A DNA stretch of 64,000 nt from Actinoplanes sp. SE50/110 (GCF_900119315.1 NZ_LT827010.1:8984001-9048000), one strand, 5' to 3'. Shown: positions 40,594-52,351, numbered from the stretch's first letter. Notes: generated from the letters alone by a model not told the origin. Numbers and translations are program-made.

Positions 40594-41732
40594 CCGGCCA
40601 TCACCTCGAAGAATCGGTTGGCCCGGTGGGCCGCCAGGTCCGGGTCGGGCAGCAGCCCGGCCGCGTCGGCGAGAGCGATCAGGCGGGCGAAGTGCGGCAC
40701 CGACCGGCCCGACTGCAGACCGCCGACCATGGTGAAGTGCGACTGGTGCCCGGCCAGCCAGGCCAGGAAGACGATGCCCGTCTTGTAGTAGAAGGTGGGC
40801 TTCTCGAAGATGTGCCGGGACAGCGGCACGGTCGGCGCGAAGATCCGGTCGTACCCGTCGAGGTCACCCCGGTCCAGGGCGGCGAGGGCGGCGGCCGCGG
40901 CCGGGGCGATCGCCGCGAAGATGCCGAGCAGGGCGTCCGAGTGCCCCCGGTCGTCGCCGCGGATCAGCTGCGGATAGTTGAAGTCGTCGCCGGTGTAGAG
41001 GCGGACCCCGGCGGGCAGCCGGCGGCGCAGCCGGATCTCGTGATCGGCGTCGAGCAGCGAGATCTTGATGCCGTCGACCCTGCCGGGGTTGCTGTTGATC
41101 AGCTCCAGCACGGTTTCGGTGGCCTTGTCCACGTCGGACGAGCCCCAGTAACCCGCCAGCGCCGGATCGAACGCGGTGCCGAGCCAGTGCAGCACGACCG
41201 GAGTGCTCGTGCTGTCGAGCAGGGCGCGATAGATCGTCAGGTAGTCGTCGGCGTCCCGCGCGGCGGCGGCCAGGTGCCGGCTGCACATCAACACCGGCAC
41301 GGCGCCGGCGTCGAGCACGAACGCGAGCTGATCGTCGTACGCCCATCGGATTTTTTCGAGCGACGGCGAACCTGGCGGCAATTGATCGGTCGCAACCCCC
41401 GCCACGATCCGGCCGCCGCAGGCCGCGGCCTCGGCCGCGCTGCGCCGGATGAGCTCCCTGGTGGCCGTGTAATCCAGGCCCATTCCGCGCTGCGCGGTGT
41501 CCATCGCCTCGGCGACCCCCAGGCCGTGGGCCCACAGGTGCCGACGGAAGGCCAGGGTGGCGGCCCAGTCGAGGGCGGCGGGCGCACCCGGGGCGTTCTC
41601 CGCGCGCGGGTCCGCGACGACATGGGCAGCGGCGTACGCGATCCGGCTGCGCGCCGCGGGCACCGGCGCCGCGGGGAAGGGCGAGTGACCGGAAAGGGTC
41701 AGCCGCCCGGTGGGCAGGTCGACGGTGGCCAT
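40590..41732 (-). CDS. DUF993 family protein (aldolase-like TIM barrel)
   Basis: 380 residues. Full-length DUF993, with H-V-V-A-D-P-R, A-T-L-A-F-R-R-H-L-W-A-H-G-L-G-V-A-E-A-M-D-T-A-Q-R-G-M-G and Y-T-G-D-D-F-N-Y-P. D-G-I-K-I-S-L-L-D sits at the place of an aldolase Lys, which fits a dihydrodipicolinate synthase-like fold, but the reaction is uncharacterised. The start at 41732 makes a TGATG overlap with the dehydrogenase gene. Confidence 0.92.
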   Translation of the reverse strand: MATVDLPTGRLTLSGHSPFPAAPVPAARSRIAYAAAHVVADPRAENAPGAPAALDWAATLAFRRHLWAHGLGVAEAMDTAQRGMGLDYTATRELIRRSAAEAAACGGRIVAGVATDQLPPGSPSLEKIRWAYDDQLAFVLDAGAVPVLMCSRHLAAAARDADDYLTIYRALLDSTSTPVVLHWLGTAFDPALAGYWGSSDVDKATETVLELINSNPGRVDGIKISLLDADHEIRLRRRLPAGVRLYTGDDFNYPQLIRGDDRGHSDALLGIFAAIAPAAAAALAALDRGDLDGYDRIFAPTVPLSRHIFEKPTFYYKTGIVFLAWLAGHQSHFTMVGGLQSGRSVPHFARLIALADAAGLLPDPDLAAHRANRFFEVMAG

Positions 41733-42883
41733 CAGGCGTCGCCCAGCGTGATCCGGCGCCCCTCGCGCGCCGACCGCAGCCCCGCCTCGGCCAGCCGGAC
41801 CCCGCGGGCACCGGACGCGAAGTCCCACGGGAAGCTCTCGCCGGCGACGACGTGCCGCAGGAACGCCTCCCACTGCACCTTGAACCCGTTGTCGAACTCG
41901 TCGTTGTCCGGCACCTCGGCCCACTCGTCGCGGAACGACCGGCCGGTCAGCGGCAGGTCCGGGTTCCACACCGGCTTCGGCGTCGTCGCCCGGTGCTGGA
42001 TCTTGCAGCCGCGCAGGCCGGCGACCGCGCTGCCGTGCGTGCCGTCGACCTGGAACTCGACCAGCTCGTCCCGGTTGACCCGGACCGCCCACGACGAGTT
42101 GATCTGGGCGACGATGCCGCCCGCCAGCTCGAAGATCGCGTAGGCGGCGTCGTCGGCGTCCGCGGTGTACTCCTCGCCGCGCTCGTCGACCCGCCGCGTC
42201 ACGTGCGTCGCGATCGTCGTCTGCACCCCGCGGACCGTGCCGAACAGCTCCTCCAGCACGTAGTTCCAGTGTGGGAACATGTCCATCACGATGCCGCCGC
42301 CGTCGGCCAGCCGGTAGTTCCAGCTGGGGCGCTGAGCGGGCTGCCAGTCGCCCTCGAACACCCAGTAGCCGAACTCGCCGCGCACCGACAGGATCCGGCC
42401 GAAGAAACCGCCGTCGATCAGCCGCTTCAGCTTGCGCAGGCCGGGCAGGAACAGTTTGTCCTGCACCACACCGTGGCGAATGCCGGCGGCGGTGGCCAGC
42501 TCAGCCAGCTCCTCGGCCGCCTCGGAGCTCTCGGCCAGCGGCTTCTCGGTGTAGACGTGCCTGCCGGCCGCGATCGCCTGGCGGATCGCCTTCTCCCGCT
42601 GCTGGGTGACCTGCGCGTCGAAGTAGATCTCGGCGTCCGGTCGGGCGAGCGCGGCGGCCAGGTCGGTGGTCCACTCGGCCAGGCCGTGCCGGGCGGCGAT
42701 CGCGGCCAGCCGGTCCGGGTCCCGGCCGACCAGGATCGGCTCGGGCCAGATGTGCCCGCCGCCGGGCAGCGGCACGCCGCCCTGCTCCCGGATCGCGAGC
42801 AGCGACCGGACCAGATGCTGCCGGTAACCCATCCGCCCGGTCACTCCGTTGACGACGATGCCGATCGATCTCCGCGCTGCCAT
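41732..42883 (-). CDS. Gfo/Idh/MocA family oxidoreductase
   Basis: 383 residues. NAD-binding Rossmann region with G-V-T-G-R-M-G-Y, the E-K-P-L-A-E-S motif (catalytic Lys) near residue 125, and an MocA C-terminal domain. Likely oxidises a sugar or polyol in the operon with DUF993 and the isomerase. The first gene after a promoter with a perfect LacI-type palindrome; the ATG has GGAGG upstream. Confidence 0.94.
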   Translation of the reverse strand: MAARRSIGIVVNGVTGRMGYRQHLVRSLLAIREQGGVPLPGGGHIWPEPILVGRDPDRLAAIAARHGLAEWTTDLAAALARPDAEIYFDAQVTQQREKAIRQAIAAGRHVYTEKPLAESSEAAEELAELATAAGIRHGVVQDKLFLPGLRKLKRLIDGGFFGRILSVRGEFGYWVFEGDWQPAQRPSWNYRLADGGGIVMDMFPHWNYVLEELFGTVRGVQTTIATHVTRRVDERGEEYTADADDAAYAIFELAGGIVAQINSSWAVRVNRDELVEFQVDGTHGSAVAGLRGCKIQHRATTPKPVWNPDLPLTGRSFRDEWAEVPDNDEFDNGFKVQWEAFLRHVVAGESFPWDFASGARGVRLAEAGLRSAREGRRITLGDA

Positions 42884-42904
42884 GTACGGTTACCTCCGAG
42901 TTTG

Positions 42905-42959
42905 AGGAAAGCGCTTTCCTGCTGTTGGCAGCGTAAGGCCGACGCCCATGTCGAGACAA
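42905..42959 (-). promoter_or_regulatory. Sugar-operon promoter with perfect 16-bp LacI-type operator
   Basis: On the minus strand, -35 TTGTCT (42954-42959), 17 bases, -10 TTACGC (42931-42936), then AGGAAAGCGCTTTCCT (42905-42920), a perfect palindrome just downstream of the expected start site. LacI-family repressors commonly use GAAAGCGCTTTC-like sites. The rest of the gap to 43282 shows no gene. Confidence 0.75.
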
Positions 42960-43282
42960 GGCCGCAGCCACGTCGGAACCGACGCGACAAGATCGCCCCG
43001 ATCGGACGCCCCTTTCGGGGCAGGCCGGCAGGTACGCCGCGTTACCGCACGACCCTGCCGTTCAGCGAGCGGCTGCCGCCACTGCGCTGCCATGGCGACC
43101 TGCTCGTCACCGATCCGGCACCCCTGATGCGCTGAGCCCTCAGGCCGGCGGGCCCGTCGATCACTCGACCGGCCCCGGGTCGTCACCACTGAGTGGCCGG
43201 AGCGCCTCCTCAAACCGGCCAGGGTCGGCGTTGATGCGAGCCGTGGCCCTGCCGTCGCCCACTGACGTGGTCCTGCTGCTGG

Positions 43283-46200
43283 TCAGTACACGTCGCGGAC
43301 GTAGCGTTTGTCGGCGGCCAGCTGCTTGAGATACGCGGTGGCCGCCTCCGGGGACAGCCGGCCGTGGTTGACCGCGATCTCGTGCAGCGCCTTGTCGACG
43401 TCCTTGGCCATCCGGCTGGCGTCTCCACAGACGTAGAAGTGGGCGCCCTCGGCGAGCCAGGCCCACAGCTGGGCGCCCTGCTCCCGCATCCGGTCCTGCA
43501 CGTAGATCTTGGCCCGCTGGTCCCGGGAGAAGGCCAGGTCGAGCCGGCTGAGGGTGCCGGCCGCGGAGAGCGCGGCCAGCTCCTCCCGGTAGTAGAAGTC
43601 GGTCTCCCGGCGCTGCTCGCCGAAGAACAGCCAGTTGGCACCGGACGCCCCGGTGGCCTGCCGCTCCTGAAGGAAGCCGAGGAACGGTGCCACCCCGGTG
43701 CCCGGACCCACCATGATCATCGAGGTGGCCGGGTCGGCCGGCGGCCGGAAGTGCGGGGCCTTCTGCACGAACAGCGGCACCTCGCGGTCGCCGGCCGCGT
43801 CGGCCAGATGCGTCGAGCAGACGCCCTTGCGGGGGCGGCCGCTCAGGCTGTCGAAGCGGACCACCGACACGGTCAGGCTGACCCGGTCCGGCTCGGTCAG
43901 CGGAGTGGAGCTGATCGAGTACAGCCGGGGCTGCAGCCGCTTGAGCACCCCGGCCCACTCCTGCGCCGGGGCCCGCACGCCCTGCTCGGCGATCAGGTCG
44001 ACAGCCTGCCGCCCCCAGGCCCACTTGGCCAGCTCGCCCTTGTTGTCCGGGCGGAGCAGGGTCTTCAGGTGCGGATCGCCGCCCACCTCGGCGGTGAACC
44101 GGAGCAGGTCGCCGGTGATCTTCGTGATGTCCAGGTGCCGGGTGAGCGCCTCGGCCAGCGGGACCATGCCGATCCGGTCGAGCTCCACCGCGGTGTCCGG
44201 GCTCAGGCCGGTCACGGTCAGCCACTCCTGCACCAGGTCCGGGTCGTTGACCGGCCACACCCCGAGCGCGTCGCCCACCCGATAGTCGAGCAGCCCGCCG
44301 GTGTCGAAGGTGAACCGCCGCACCTCCTTGGCCGAGCCCGGGCCGCTGAGCAGGCGGTTCCCGACCAGAACGGACGGCAGCGGGGCGGCCTTGGTGGGTT
44401 GTTTCACCGCCTTGGCGGTCAGCGCCGTGATCACCGATTCCAGCCAGCCGGCCGCGGTGTCCTCGAAATCCGGCTCGCAGTCGGCGCGCGGGGCCAGCCG
44501 GGTGCCGCCCAGCTCGGCCAGCCGTTCGTCGAGCCGGCGGCCGTGCCCGCAGAAGTCGTCGTAGTTCGAGTCGCCGAAGGCCAGCACCGCGTACCGGCGC
44601 CCGTCCAGCCGCGGCGCGCCGTCCCCGGCGATCGACTGCCAGAACGCGGCCCCGTTGTCCGGCGCGTCCCCGTCCCCGAAGGTGCTGGTCACCACGAGCA
44701 GGTCGGCGCCCGGATCGAGCAGCTCGGCGGCCGCGGCGTCCATCCCGCGCACGGTGATCTGGTGCCCGGTCGCGGCCAGCCGTTCGGACAGCCCGCGCGC
44801 GAAGTCCTCGGCGTTGCCGGTCTGCGAGGCCCAGAGGACCTGCAGGCGCGGCCCGGCGGCCGGTTGCGGCAGATCGAGACCCTTGTCCGGTACGTCGGTG
44901 AACATCCCCGCCAGGAAGCCGTTCACCCACATCGTGGTGTCCGGGTCGAACGGCGCGTTGCCCGGCAGCACCGGCGCGCCCACCCGCCCCGGCGGCAGAC
45001 CGGCCAGGAATCCGGCCAGGTATCGCCGCTGCCCCTCGCTCAGCGCCGGCGGTGTCAGGTCGAGCCCGAGCCCGGCCGGGATGTCGGCCGGCGCCGGCGC
45101 GGCGACCCTGGTCAGCGCCACCGCGCACACCTTCAGCTCCGGCTGGAAGCTGAGCGGGTCGACCGCGTCGCTGGTCACCGCGTTCACGCTGACGTATTCG
45201 CCGAACAGGTCGTTCCAGTGGAACGGCGCGAAACAGGTGCCGGGCAGCACCCGGTCGGTGAGCACCGCGGGCAGCACGGCCCGCCCGCGCCGGGACGCGA
45301 TCTCCACCTGGTCGCCCTCGGCGATGCCGTACGCCGCGGCGTCCACCGGGTTGATCTCCACGAACGGGCCCGGGTTCAGTTTGTTGAGCTTGGCCACCTT
45401 GCCGGTCTTGGTCAGGGTGTGCCACTGGTGCTGCAGGCGGCCGGTGTTCAGCACGAACGGGTAGTCGTCGTCGGGCAGCTCGGCCGGATCGAGATGCGGG
45501 CGGGCGTGGAAGACGGCTCTGCCGCCGGCCGTGGCGAAGGTGAAGTCCGCGTACCTGACGGGGTTGCGATCCGGGCCACCGGGAGCGGCCGGCCACTGCA
45601 CGGGTCCGGACGCCAGCCGCTCGTAGGAGACGCCGCTCAGGTCGTACCCGGTCTGCGGGTTGGCAAAGAGTTTGATCTCCTCGAAGATCTGCGCGGCGTC
45701 GGCATACGAGAAGGCCTCCGCGTAGCCCATCGCGGCGGCGACCCGCGCGATGATCATCCAGTCCGGCATCGCCTCGCCGGGTGCGTCGACGACCGGGTGG
45801 ACCAGCGTCAGGTTGCGCTCCGAATTGATCATGATGCCGTCGGTTTCCGACCACATCGCGGCCGGCAGAGCGATGTCGGCGTACGCGTTGGTCTCGGTGT
45901 CGGCGAACGCGTCCTGAGTGATGACCAGCTCGGCCGCCTCCAGCCCGGCGATCACCGTGCGGCGGTTGCCGACCGAGGCGACCGGGTTGGTGCAGATGAT
46001 CCAGCAGGCCCTGATCCGCCCCGCGGCCATCCGCTCGAACATCTCGACGGTGCCCTTGCCCACCTCGGTGCGCAGGGTGCCGCCGGGCAGCCCCCAGATC
46101 CGCTCGGTGAACTCGCGGTCGGCCGGGACCAGCACCGACCGCTGACCGGGCAGGCCGGGGCCCATGTAGCCCATCTCCCGGCCGCCCATCGCGTTCGGCT

Positions 46201-47206
46201 GCCCGGTGAGCGAGAACGGGCCGCTGCCGGTGCGGCTGATCGCTCCGGTGGCCAGGTGCAGGTTGCAGATCGCGTTGGTGTTCCAGGTGCCGTGGGTGCT
46301 CTGGTTCAGCCCCATGGTCCACAGTGTCACCCAGTTCGCCGCCCCGTCGATCCACGCGGCGGCGGTGCGGATGTCCGCCTCCGGGATCCCGGTCAGCTCG
46401 GCCACCCGCTCCGGCGGGTAGTCGGCCAGCAGATCCGGCATCGCCGCCCAGCCCTCGGTGTGCGCGGCGATGAACTCTTCGTCCTTGTCCACCAGGTGCA
46501 GCAGGCCGTTGAGCAGCGCCAGGTCGGTACCGGGGCGGATCTGCAGGAACAGGTCGGCCCGGTCGGCGGTGGCGGTGCGCCGCGGGTCGACGACGATCAG
46601 CCTGGCGCCGGCCTTGACCCGGTCCATCATCCGCAGGAACAGGATCGGGTGGCAGTCGGCCATGTTCGCGCCGATCACGAGGAAGACGTCGGCGTGGTCG
46701 AGATCGTCGTACGACCCGGGTGGCCCGTCCGCACCCAGCGACAGCTTGTAGCCGGTGCCCGCGCTGGCCATGCACAGCCGCGAGTTCGACTCGATGTTGT
46801 TGGTCCCGATGAAGCCCTTGACCAGCTTGTTGGCCAGGTACTGGGCCTCCAGGGTCAGCTGCCCGGAAACGTACATGGCGAAGGCGTCCGGGCCGTGCTC
46901 GTCGACGATCTCCCGCAGCCGGCGCGCGGTCTCCGCGATCGCCCGGTCCAGCGGCTGCTTGGCCGGCTCCGCGCCGCGCTCGGCACGGACCAGCGCGTAT
47001 CCCAGCCGGCCCTCGGCCGCCAGCATGTCCGCGCTGGTGGCACCCTTGGTGCAGAGCCGGCCACGGTTGGCCGGGTGATCCTTGTCGCCGGTCACCTTGA
47101 GGACCCGGCGGTGCCCGGCGGCATCCCGGGCGACGTCGAGCACCATGCCGCAGCCGACGCCGCAATAGCCGCACACGGTGCGCACCTGGGTGACATCGGC
47201 GGCCAC
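43283..47206 (-). CDS. Assimilatory nitrate reductase fused to CysJ-like flavoprotein reductase
   Basis: 1307 residues. The N-terminal molybdopterin oxidoreductase (to ~740) has a [4Fe-4S] site at Cys12, Cys15, Cys19 and Cys52, and the Mo-bisPGD domain with M-D-R-V-K-A-G-A-R-L-I-V-V-D-P-R. A flavodoxin domain (~805-950, S-Q-T-G-N-A-E-D) and an FAD/NADPH reductase (~1000-1307, R-L-Y-S-I-S-S, G-P-G-T-G-V-A-P-F, ending Y-V-R-D-V-Y) match sulfite reductase alpha. The fusion lets NADPH electrons reach the Mo site in one chain; this architecture is known in actinobacteria. The GTG at 47206 follows GGAAGGGA. No nitrite reductase or transporter gene is adjacent. Confidence 0.94.
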   Translation of the reverse strand: MAADVTQVRTVCGYCGVGCGMVLDVARDAAGHRRVLKVTGDKDHPANRGRLCTKGATSADMLAAEGRLGYALVRAERGAEPAKQPLDRAIAETARRLREIVDEHGPDAFAMYVSGQLTLEAQYLANKLVKGFIGTNNIESNSRLCMASAGTGYKLSLGADGPPGSYDDLDHADVFLVIGANMADCHPILFLRMMDRVKAGARLIVVDPRRTATADRADLFLQIRPGTDLALLNGLLHLVDKDEEFIAAHTEGWAAMPDLLADYPPERVAELTGIPEADIRTAAAWIDGAANWVTLWTMGLNQSTHGTWNTNAICNLHLATGAISRTGSGPFSLTGQPNAMGGREMGYMGPGLPGQRSVLVPADREFTERIWGLPGGTLRTEVGKGTVEMFERMAAGRIRACWIICTNPVASVGNRRTVIAGLEAAELVITQDAFADTETNAYADIALPAAMWSETDGIMINSERNLTLVHPVVDAPGEAMPDWMIIARVAAAMGYAEAFSYADAAQIFEEIKLFANPQTGYDLSGVSYERLASGPVQWPAAPGGPDRNPVRYADFTFATAGGRAVFHARPHLDPAELPDDDYPFVLNTGRLQHQWHTLTKTGKVAKLNKLNPGPFVEINPVDAAAYGIAEGDQVEIASRRGRAVLPAVLTDRVLPGTCFAPFHWNDLFGEYVSVNAVTSDAVDPLSFQPELKVCAVALTRVAAPAPADIPAGLGLDLTPPALSEGQRRYLAGFLAGLPPGRVGAPVLPGNAPFDPDTTMWVNGFLAGMFTDVPDKGLDLPQPAAGPRLQVLWASQTGNAEDFARGLSERLAATGHQITVRGMDAAAAELLDPGADLLVVTSTFGDGDAPDNGAAFWQSIAGDGAPRLDGRRYAVLAFGDSNYDDFCGHGRRLDERLAELGGTRLAPRADCEPDFEDTAAGWLESVITALTAKAVKQPTKAAPLPSVLVGNRLLSGPGSAKEVRRFTFDTGGLLDYRVGDALGVWPVNDPDLVQEWLTVTGLSPDTAVELDRIGMVPLAEALTRHLDITKITGDLLRFTAEVGGDPHLKTLLRPDNKGELAKWAWGRQAVDLIAEQGVRAPAQEWAGVLKRLQPRLYSISSTPLTEPDRVSLTVSVVRFDSLSGRPRKGVCSTHLADAAGDREVPLFVQKAPHFRPPADPATSMIMVGPGTGVAPFLGFLQERQATGASGANWLFFGEQRRETDFYYREELAALSAAGTLSRLDLAFSRDQRAKIYVQDRMREQGAQLWAWLAEGAHFYVCGDASRMAKDVDKALHEIAVNHGRLSPEAATAYLKQLAADKRYVRDVY

Positions 47207-47342
47207 AGGCAGTCCCTTCCGTCCGACGAGTCGTCCTCGAACGGTCACGCTAGGAAGCCGCGATTACCGCACCGTCACTGTGGAGTGCGCCGCGAGTTAC
47301 CCGATCCTCACCGGGGCGCCGGGGCGGTTGTGAGGGGGCAGG

Positions 47343-47525
47343 TCACACCCGGGAGAGGGCCATGCCGGCCAGCCCGCAGCAGATCGCCAGCCAGGTGACC
47401 GGCAGCACGAAGTAGACGGCGTTGCCGACGTCCGCGGGAAGAGAACCGCTCAGGATCACCAGGGCGGCGCCGATGAAGACGGCGGCGGCCCCGGCCACCA
47501 GACGGCCTGCGGTGGTGACGGGCAT
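47343..47525 (-). CDS. Small two-segment membrane protein
   Basis: 60 residues. Two membrane segments (R-L-V-A-G-A-A-A-V-F-I-G-A-A-L-V-I-L and Y-F-V-L-P-V-T-W-L-A-I-C-C-G-L-A-G-M). The ATG at 47525 follows GGGAG by 5 bases. No named family recognised. Upstream of, and co-oriented with, the nitrate reductase, but separated by 136 bases. Confidence 0.7.
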   Translation of the reverse strand: MPVTTAGRLVAGAAAVFIGAALVILSGSLPADVGNAVYFVLPVTWLAICCGLAGMALSRV

Positions 47526-47685
47526 GTGGGCTCCCGAGGTTGGCGCGTGGGACGAAAGCCTCCCCCATCCATCTTTATCCGGACACTGCCCGACCGGGCC
47601 GATCACTGTGACGCGCGCCATAGCCGGGTCAAGCAACGGATCATGCGCCGTCCCGTGCATAGGTGTTACATCACCCGATGTTTTC

Positions 47686-47714
47686 TTGACTCACTCCAGA
47701 AAACTGGCGAGACT
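47686..47714 (+). promoter_or_regulatory. Candidate katG promoter with CCAGAAAACTGG dyad
   Basis: TTGACT (47686-47691) and GAGACT (47709-47714) are 17 bases apart, with CCAG-AAAA-CTGG (47696-47707) in the spacer. A Fur/CatR-like redox regulator could bind there; no fur gene is adjacent. Confidence 0.4.
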
Positions 47715-47746
47715 CGGCGGGTCTGAACGCCGTCTCTGGAGGATCC

Positions 47747-49939
<2,193 letters not shown>

Positions 49940-49948
49940 TCCGTCCGC

Positions 49949-49988
49949 GGCCACTCGGGGGTATGGCCAGCCGTACCCCCGAATGGCC
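49949..49988 (+). terminator. Terminator after katG
   Basis: GGCCACTCGGGGGTA (49949-49963) pairs with TACCCCCGAATGGCC (49974-49988), one mismatch in 15. Confidence 0.8.
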
Positions 49989-50062
49989 CGCTGTCCAGAT
50001 GGGATCGTCGTCCCGCATCGAGAAGGCTGAACGGTGTCGCCACCGATCACCAGGAGCTTCCG

Positions 50063-51142
50063 ATGCTGAAGATCGTCGCCGCGGTTCTCGCGGCCACCCT
50101 GCTCACCGCCCAGCCCGCCGTCGCCGCCACCCGGGACCCGGTCCGCAAGGATCTGGCGAATCTGGTCGCCGACGGCTTCCCCGGCGCGCTGGCGGTCGTC
50201 CGGGACGAGCACGGCCGGATCCGCAGACCGGTCGCCGGGACCGGAGACACCGCGACCGGGCGTCCGGTGCCCGCCGACGGGCAGGTGCGGCTGGGCAGCA
50301 ACACCAAGACGTTCGTCGCGGTGGTCGTCCTGCAGCTGGTCGCCGAGCACCGGGTGCGGCTGGACGACCCGGTCGAGCGGTACCTGCCCGGCCTGCTGCA
50401 CGGCCGCCGGGTGACCGTCCGGCAGATCCTGCAGCACACCAGCGGGCTGGCCAACTACACCGAATACCTGGCGCTGGACGACCTGTCCCTGCGCTACCGG
50501 CACTTCGCGCCGCGGGAGCTGCTCGACCTCGCGCTGGCCCACCCGGACACCTTCCCGGCCGGGACGAGCTGGGCGTACAGCAACACCAACTACATCGTCG
50601 CCGGCCTGCTGGTGGAGAAGGTCACCGGGCGACCGCTGGCCGAGCAGATCACCCGGCGGGTGATCCGCCGCGCCGGGCTGCGCCACACCTACTTCCCGGC
50701 GGACGGCGAGACCGGGATCCGGGAGCGGCATCCGCAGGGCTACCTGACGCTGGCCGACGGGCAGCTCTTCGACATCACCGACCTGGACCCGTCGTGGGGC
50801 TGGGCGGCCGGCCAGATGGTCGGCACCCCGTCCGACCTCAACACCTTCTTCAGCGCGCTGATCCACGGCCGTCTGCTGCCGGACGCTCAGCTCGCCGAGA
50901 TGGAGAAGACGGTCCCGGCCGAACTGTGGCCCGGCGCCCGGTACGGCCTCGGCCTGGTCAGCTTCCCGCTCAGCTGCGGCGGGGTGGCGTGGGGCCACGG
51001 TGGTGACATCCCCGGCTACGAGACCCGCACCGGCGTGACCATGGACGGCCGTGCCGCCACCGTCGCGGTCACCACGATGCCCGCCACCGAGCAGGCCGCC
51101 GCCGCCGTCCTCGGCACCGTCGACGACGCCCTCTGCGCCTGA
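50063..51142 (+). CDS. Secreted serine hydrolase, class C beta-lactamase / DD-peptidase family
   Basis: 359 residues. A signal peptide ends A-V-A-A near residue 22. Active-site motifs are S-N-T-K (SxxK), Y-S-N (residue ~170) and H-G-G in W-G-H-G-G-D-I-P-G-Y. The family covers D-alanyl-D-alanine carboxypeptidases, esterases and lactamases; the R61 DD-peptidase of Streptomyces is the closest well-known type by motif layout. The ATG has AGGAG upstream. Substrate not decided by sequence. Confidence 0.92.
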   Translation: MLKIVAAVLAATLLTAQPAVAATRDPVRKDLANLVADGFPGALAVVRDEHGRIRRPVAGTGDTATGRPVPADGQVRLGSNTKTFVAVVVLQLVAEHRVRLDDPVERYLPGLLHGRRVTVRQILQHTSGLANYTEYLALDDLSLRYRHFAPRELLDLALAHPDTFPAGTSWAYSNTNYIVAGLLVEKVTGRPLAEQITRRVIRRAGLRHTYFPADGETGIRERHPQGYLTLADGQLFDITDLDPSWGWAAGQMVGTPSDLNTFFSALIHGRLLPDAQLAEMEKTVPAELWPGARYGLGLVSFPLSCGGVAWGHGGDIPGYETRTGVTMDGRAATVAVTTMPATEQAAAAVLGTVDDALCA

Positions 51143-51191
51143 TCAACCCCCGGCCACCCGTCCTGCGGGACGGGTGGCAGGCTGGGCGGCT

Positions 51192-51743
51192 ATGGACCTG
51201 ACCGTGATCCTCGGCCCGATGAAGGGCGGCAAGTCGCTGGAGATGATCAGCCTGCTGTCGCCGCTGCAGCACACCGGCATCCCGCACCGGATCTACCAGT
51301 CGGCGCGGCACGGGCGGGACAGCGCGGTGATGTCGCGGGTCGGCGGCAGCCTGGACACATTGAAGGTGCACACGCTGGCCGGGGCGGCGGAGGGCGGTGT
51401 CGAGGTGATCGGGGTGGACGAGATCCACATGTTCACCGTGGACGACATCGCCGAGCTCGGGGTGGCGGTGCGGCGCGGGATCAAGGTGGTGGTGGCCGGG
51501 ATCGACCTGGATCACCGGGGCGAGCTGTTCGCACCGGTGCGGGCGCTGTTCGAGCTGGCGCCGGAAAAGGTGATCTATCGCCGGGCGGTGTGTGACGTGT
51601 GCCGGTCGCTGGACGCGACGCACACCCAGGTGCTGGAGCACGGCAAGCCGTTCATCCGCGAGCTGGCCCCGTCGACGCCGCTGCCGGACGACGGCACCTA
51701 TACGTACGAGGCCCGCTGCCGCCGCTGCGTCGTCCTCCCGTAG
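51192..51743 (+). CDS. tdk: Thymidine kinase (type II)
   Basis: 183 residues. P-loop G-P-M-K-G-G-K-S at residues 8-15, Walker B-like V-D-E-I-H-M-F, and zinc-binding C-D-V-C with C-R-R-C near the end. The lasso Y-region Y-T-Y-E-A-R-C is conserved. It phosphorylates thymidine in the salvage pathway. The usual DEaQF is DEIHMF here, with His for Gln, as seen in some actinobacterial members. It ends 94 bases before the Hsp70/GTPase operon and may be separate from it. Confidence 0.88.
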   Translation: MDLTVILGPMKGGKSLEMISLLSPLQHTGIPHRIYQSARHGRDSAVMSRVGGSLDTLKVHTLAGAAEGGVEVIGVDEIHMFTVDDIAELGVAVRRGIKVVVAGIDLDHRGELFAPVRALFELAPEKVIYRRAVCDVCRSLDATHTQVLEHGKPFIRELAPSTPLPDDGTYTYEARCRRCVVLP

Positions 51744-51837
51744 CGAAACGGCGCGCCCGGGCGTAGCGCCGCCCGCGAAGACCCGTTACGTTCCAAAACT
51801 GACAGTGCCGGAACGGGCGCACGGGAGGCGATGGCGC

Positions 51838-52344
51838 GTGGACGAGGTCCCCGACCCGGTGCTGGCGCGGCTGGAGCGGGTGGAGGCGCAGCTCGCCGAT
51901 TTCCACCGCCGCTCGGCGCACCGCGAGTCGATCATCGACCGGTTGCACGAGGAGAACCGGCAGTTCCGGGACGGGCTGCGCCGGGTGATCCTGGAGCCGG
52001 TCGTCACCGACCTGCTGCGGCTGCACGACGCGATGGCCGGTGAGGCGCGGCGCCTGGCCGCCGACGATCCGCGGGCCGCGAAACTGCTGGCCAGCTATGC
52101 CGACGATGTCACGCTCGCGGTGGAGCGCTGCGGGTATGAGGTGTTCGCCGCGGTGGCGGGCGAGCCGTTCGTCACCGGGCGGCACGCGCCGGCCGGCGCC
52201 GGCGTGCCGACCGCGGATCCGTCGCGGGACCGGACCGTGGCCGAGCCGCTCGCCGCCGGCCTGGTCGAGATCGAGACCGGCCGGGTGCGCCGGGCCGCCC
52301 GGGCCCGCCTCTACCGCTACGAAGAGCTCACCGAAAGCGAGTGA
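51838..52344 (+). CDS. GrpE-like nucleotide-exchange factor
   Basis: 168 residues from a GTG with GGAGG upstream. An N-terminal coiled-coil (R-L-E-R-V-E-A-Q-L-A-D-F-H-R-R-S-A-H-R-E) leads to a helical dimer region and a small C-terminal beta domain (V-A-E-P-L-A-A-G-L-V-E-I-E-T-G-R-V), as in GrpE, though sequence identity to housekeeping GrpE is low. Placed 7 bases before a divergent Hsp70, it is probably its dedicated exchange factor and first gene of the operon. Confidence 0.78.
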   Translation: MDEVPDPVLARLERVEAQLADFHRRSAHRESIIDRLHEENRQFRDGLRRVILEPVVTDLLRLHDAMAGEARRLAADDPRAAKLLASYADDVTLAVERCGYEVFAAVAGEPFVTGRHAPAGAGVPTADPSRDRTVAEPLAAGLVEIETGRVRRAARARLYRYEELTESE

Positions 52345-52351
52345 TCCCCCC

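Noticed and set aside
43364..47398. Very long open frame (over 1300 codons) antisense to the nitrate reductase
   Set aside because: Codon shadow of a high-GC gene: composition is dominated by R, G, A, P, V and H, no family motif appears, and the opposite strand encodes a motif-complete enzyme.
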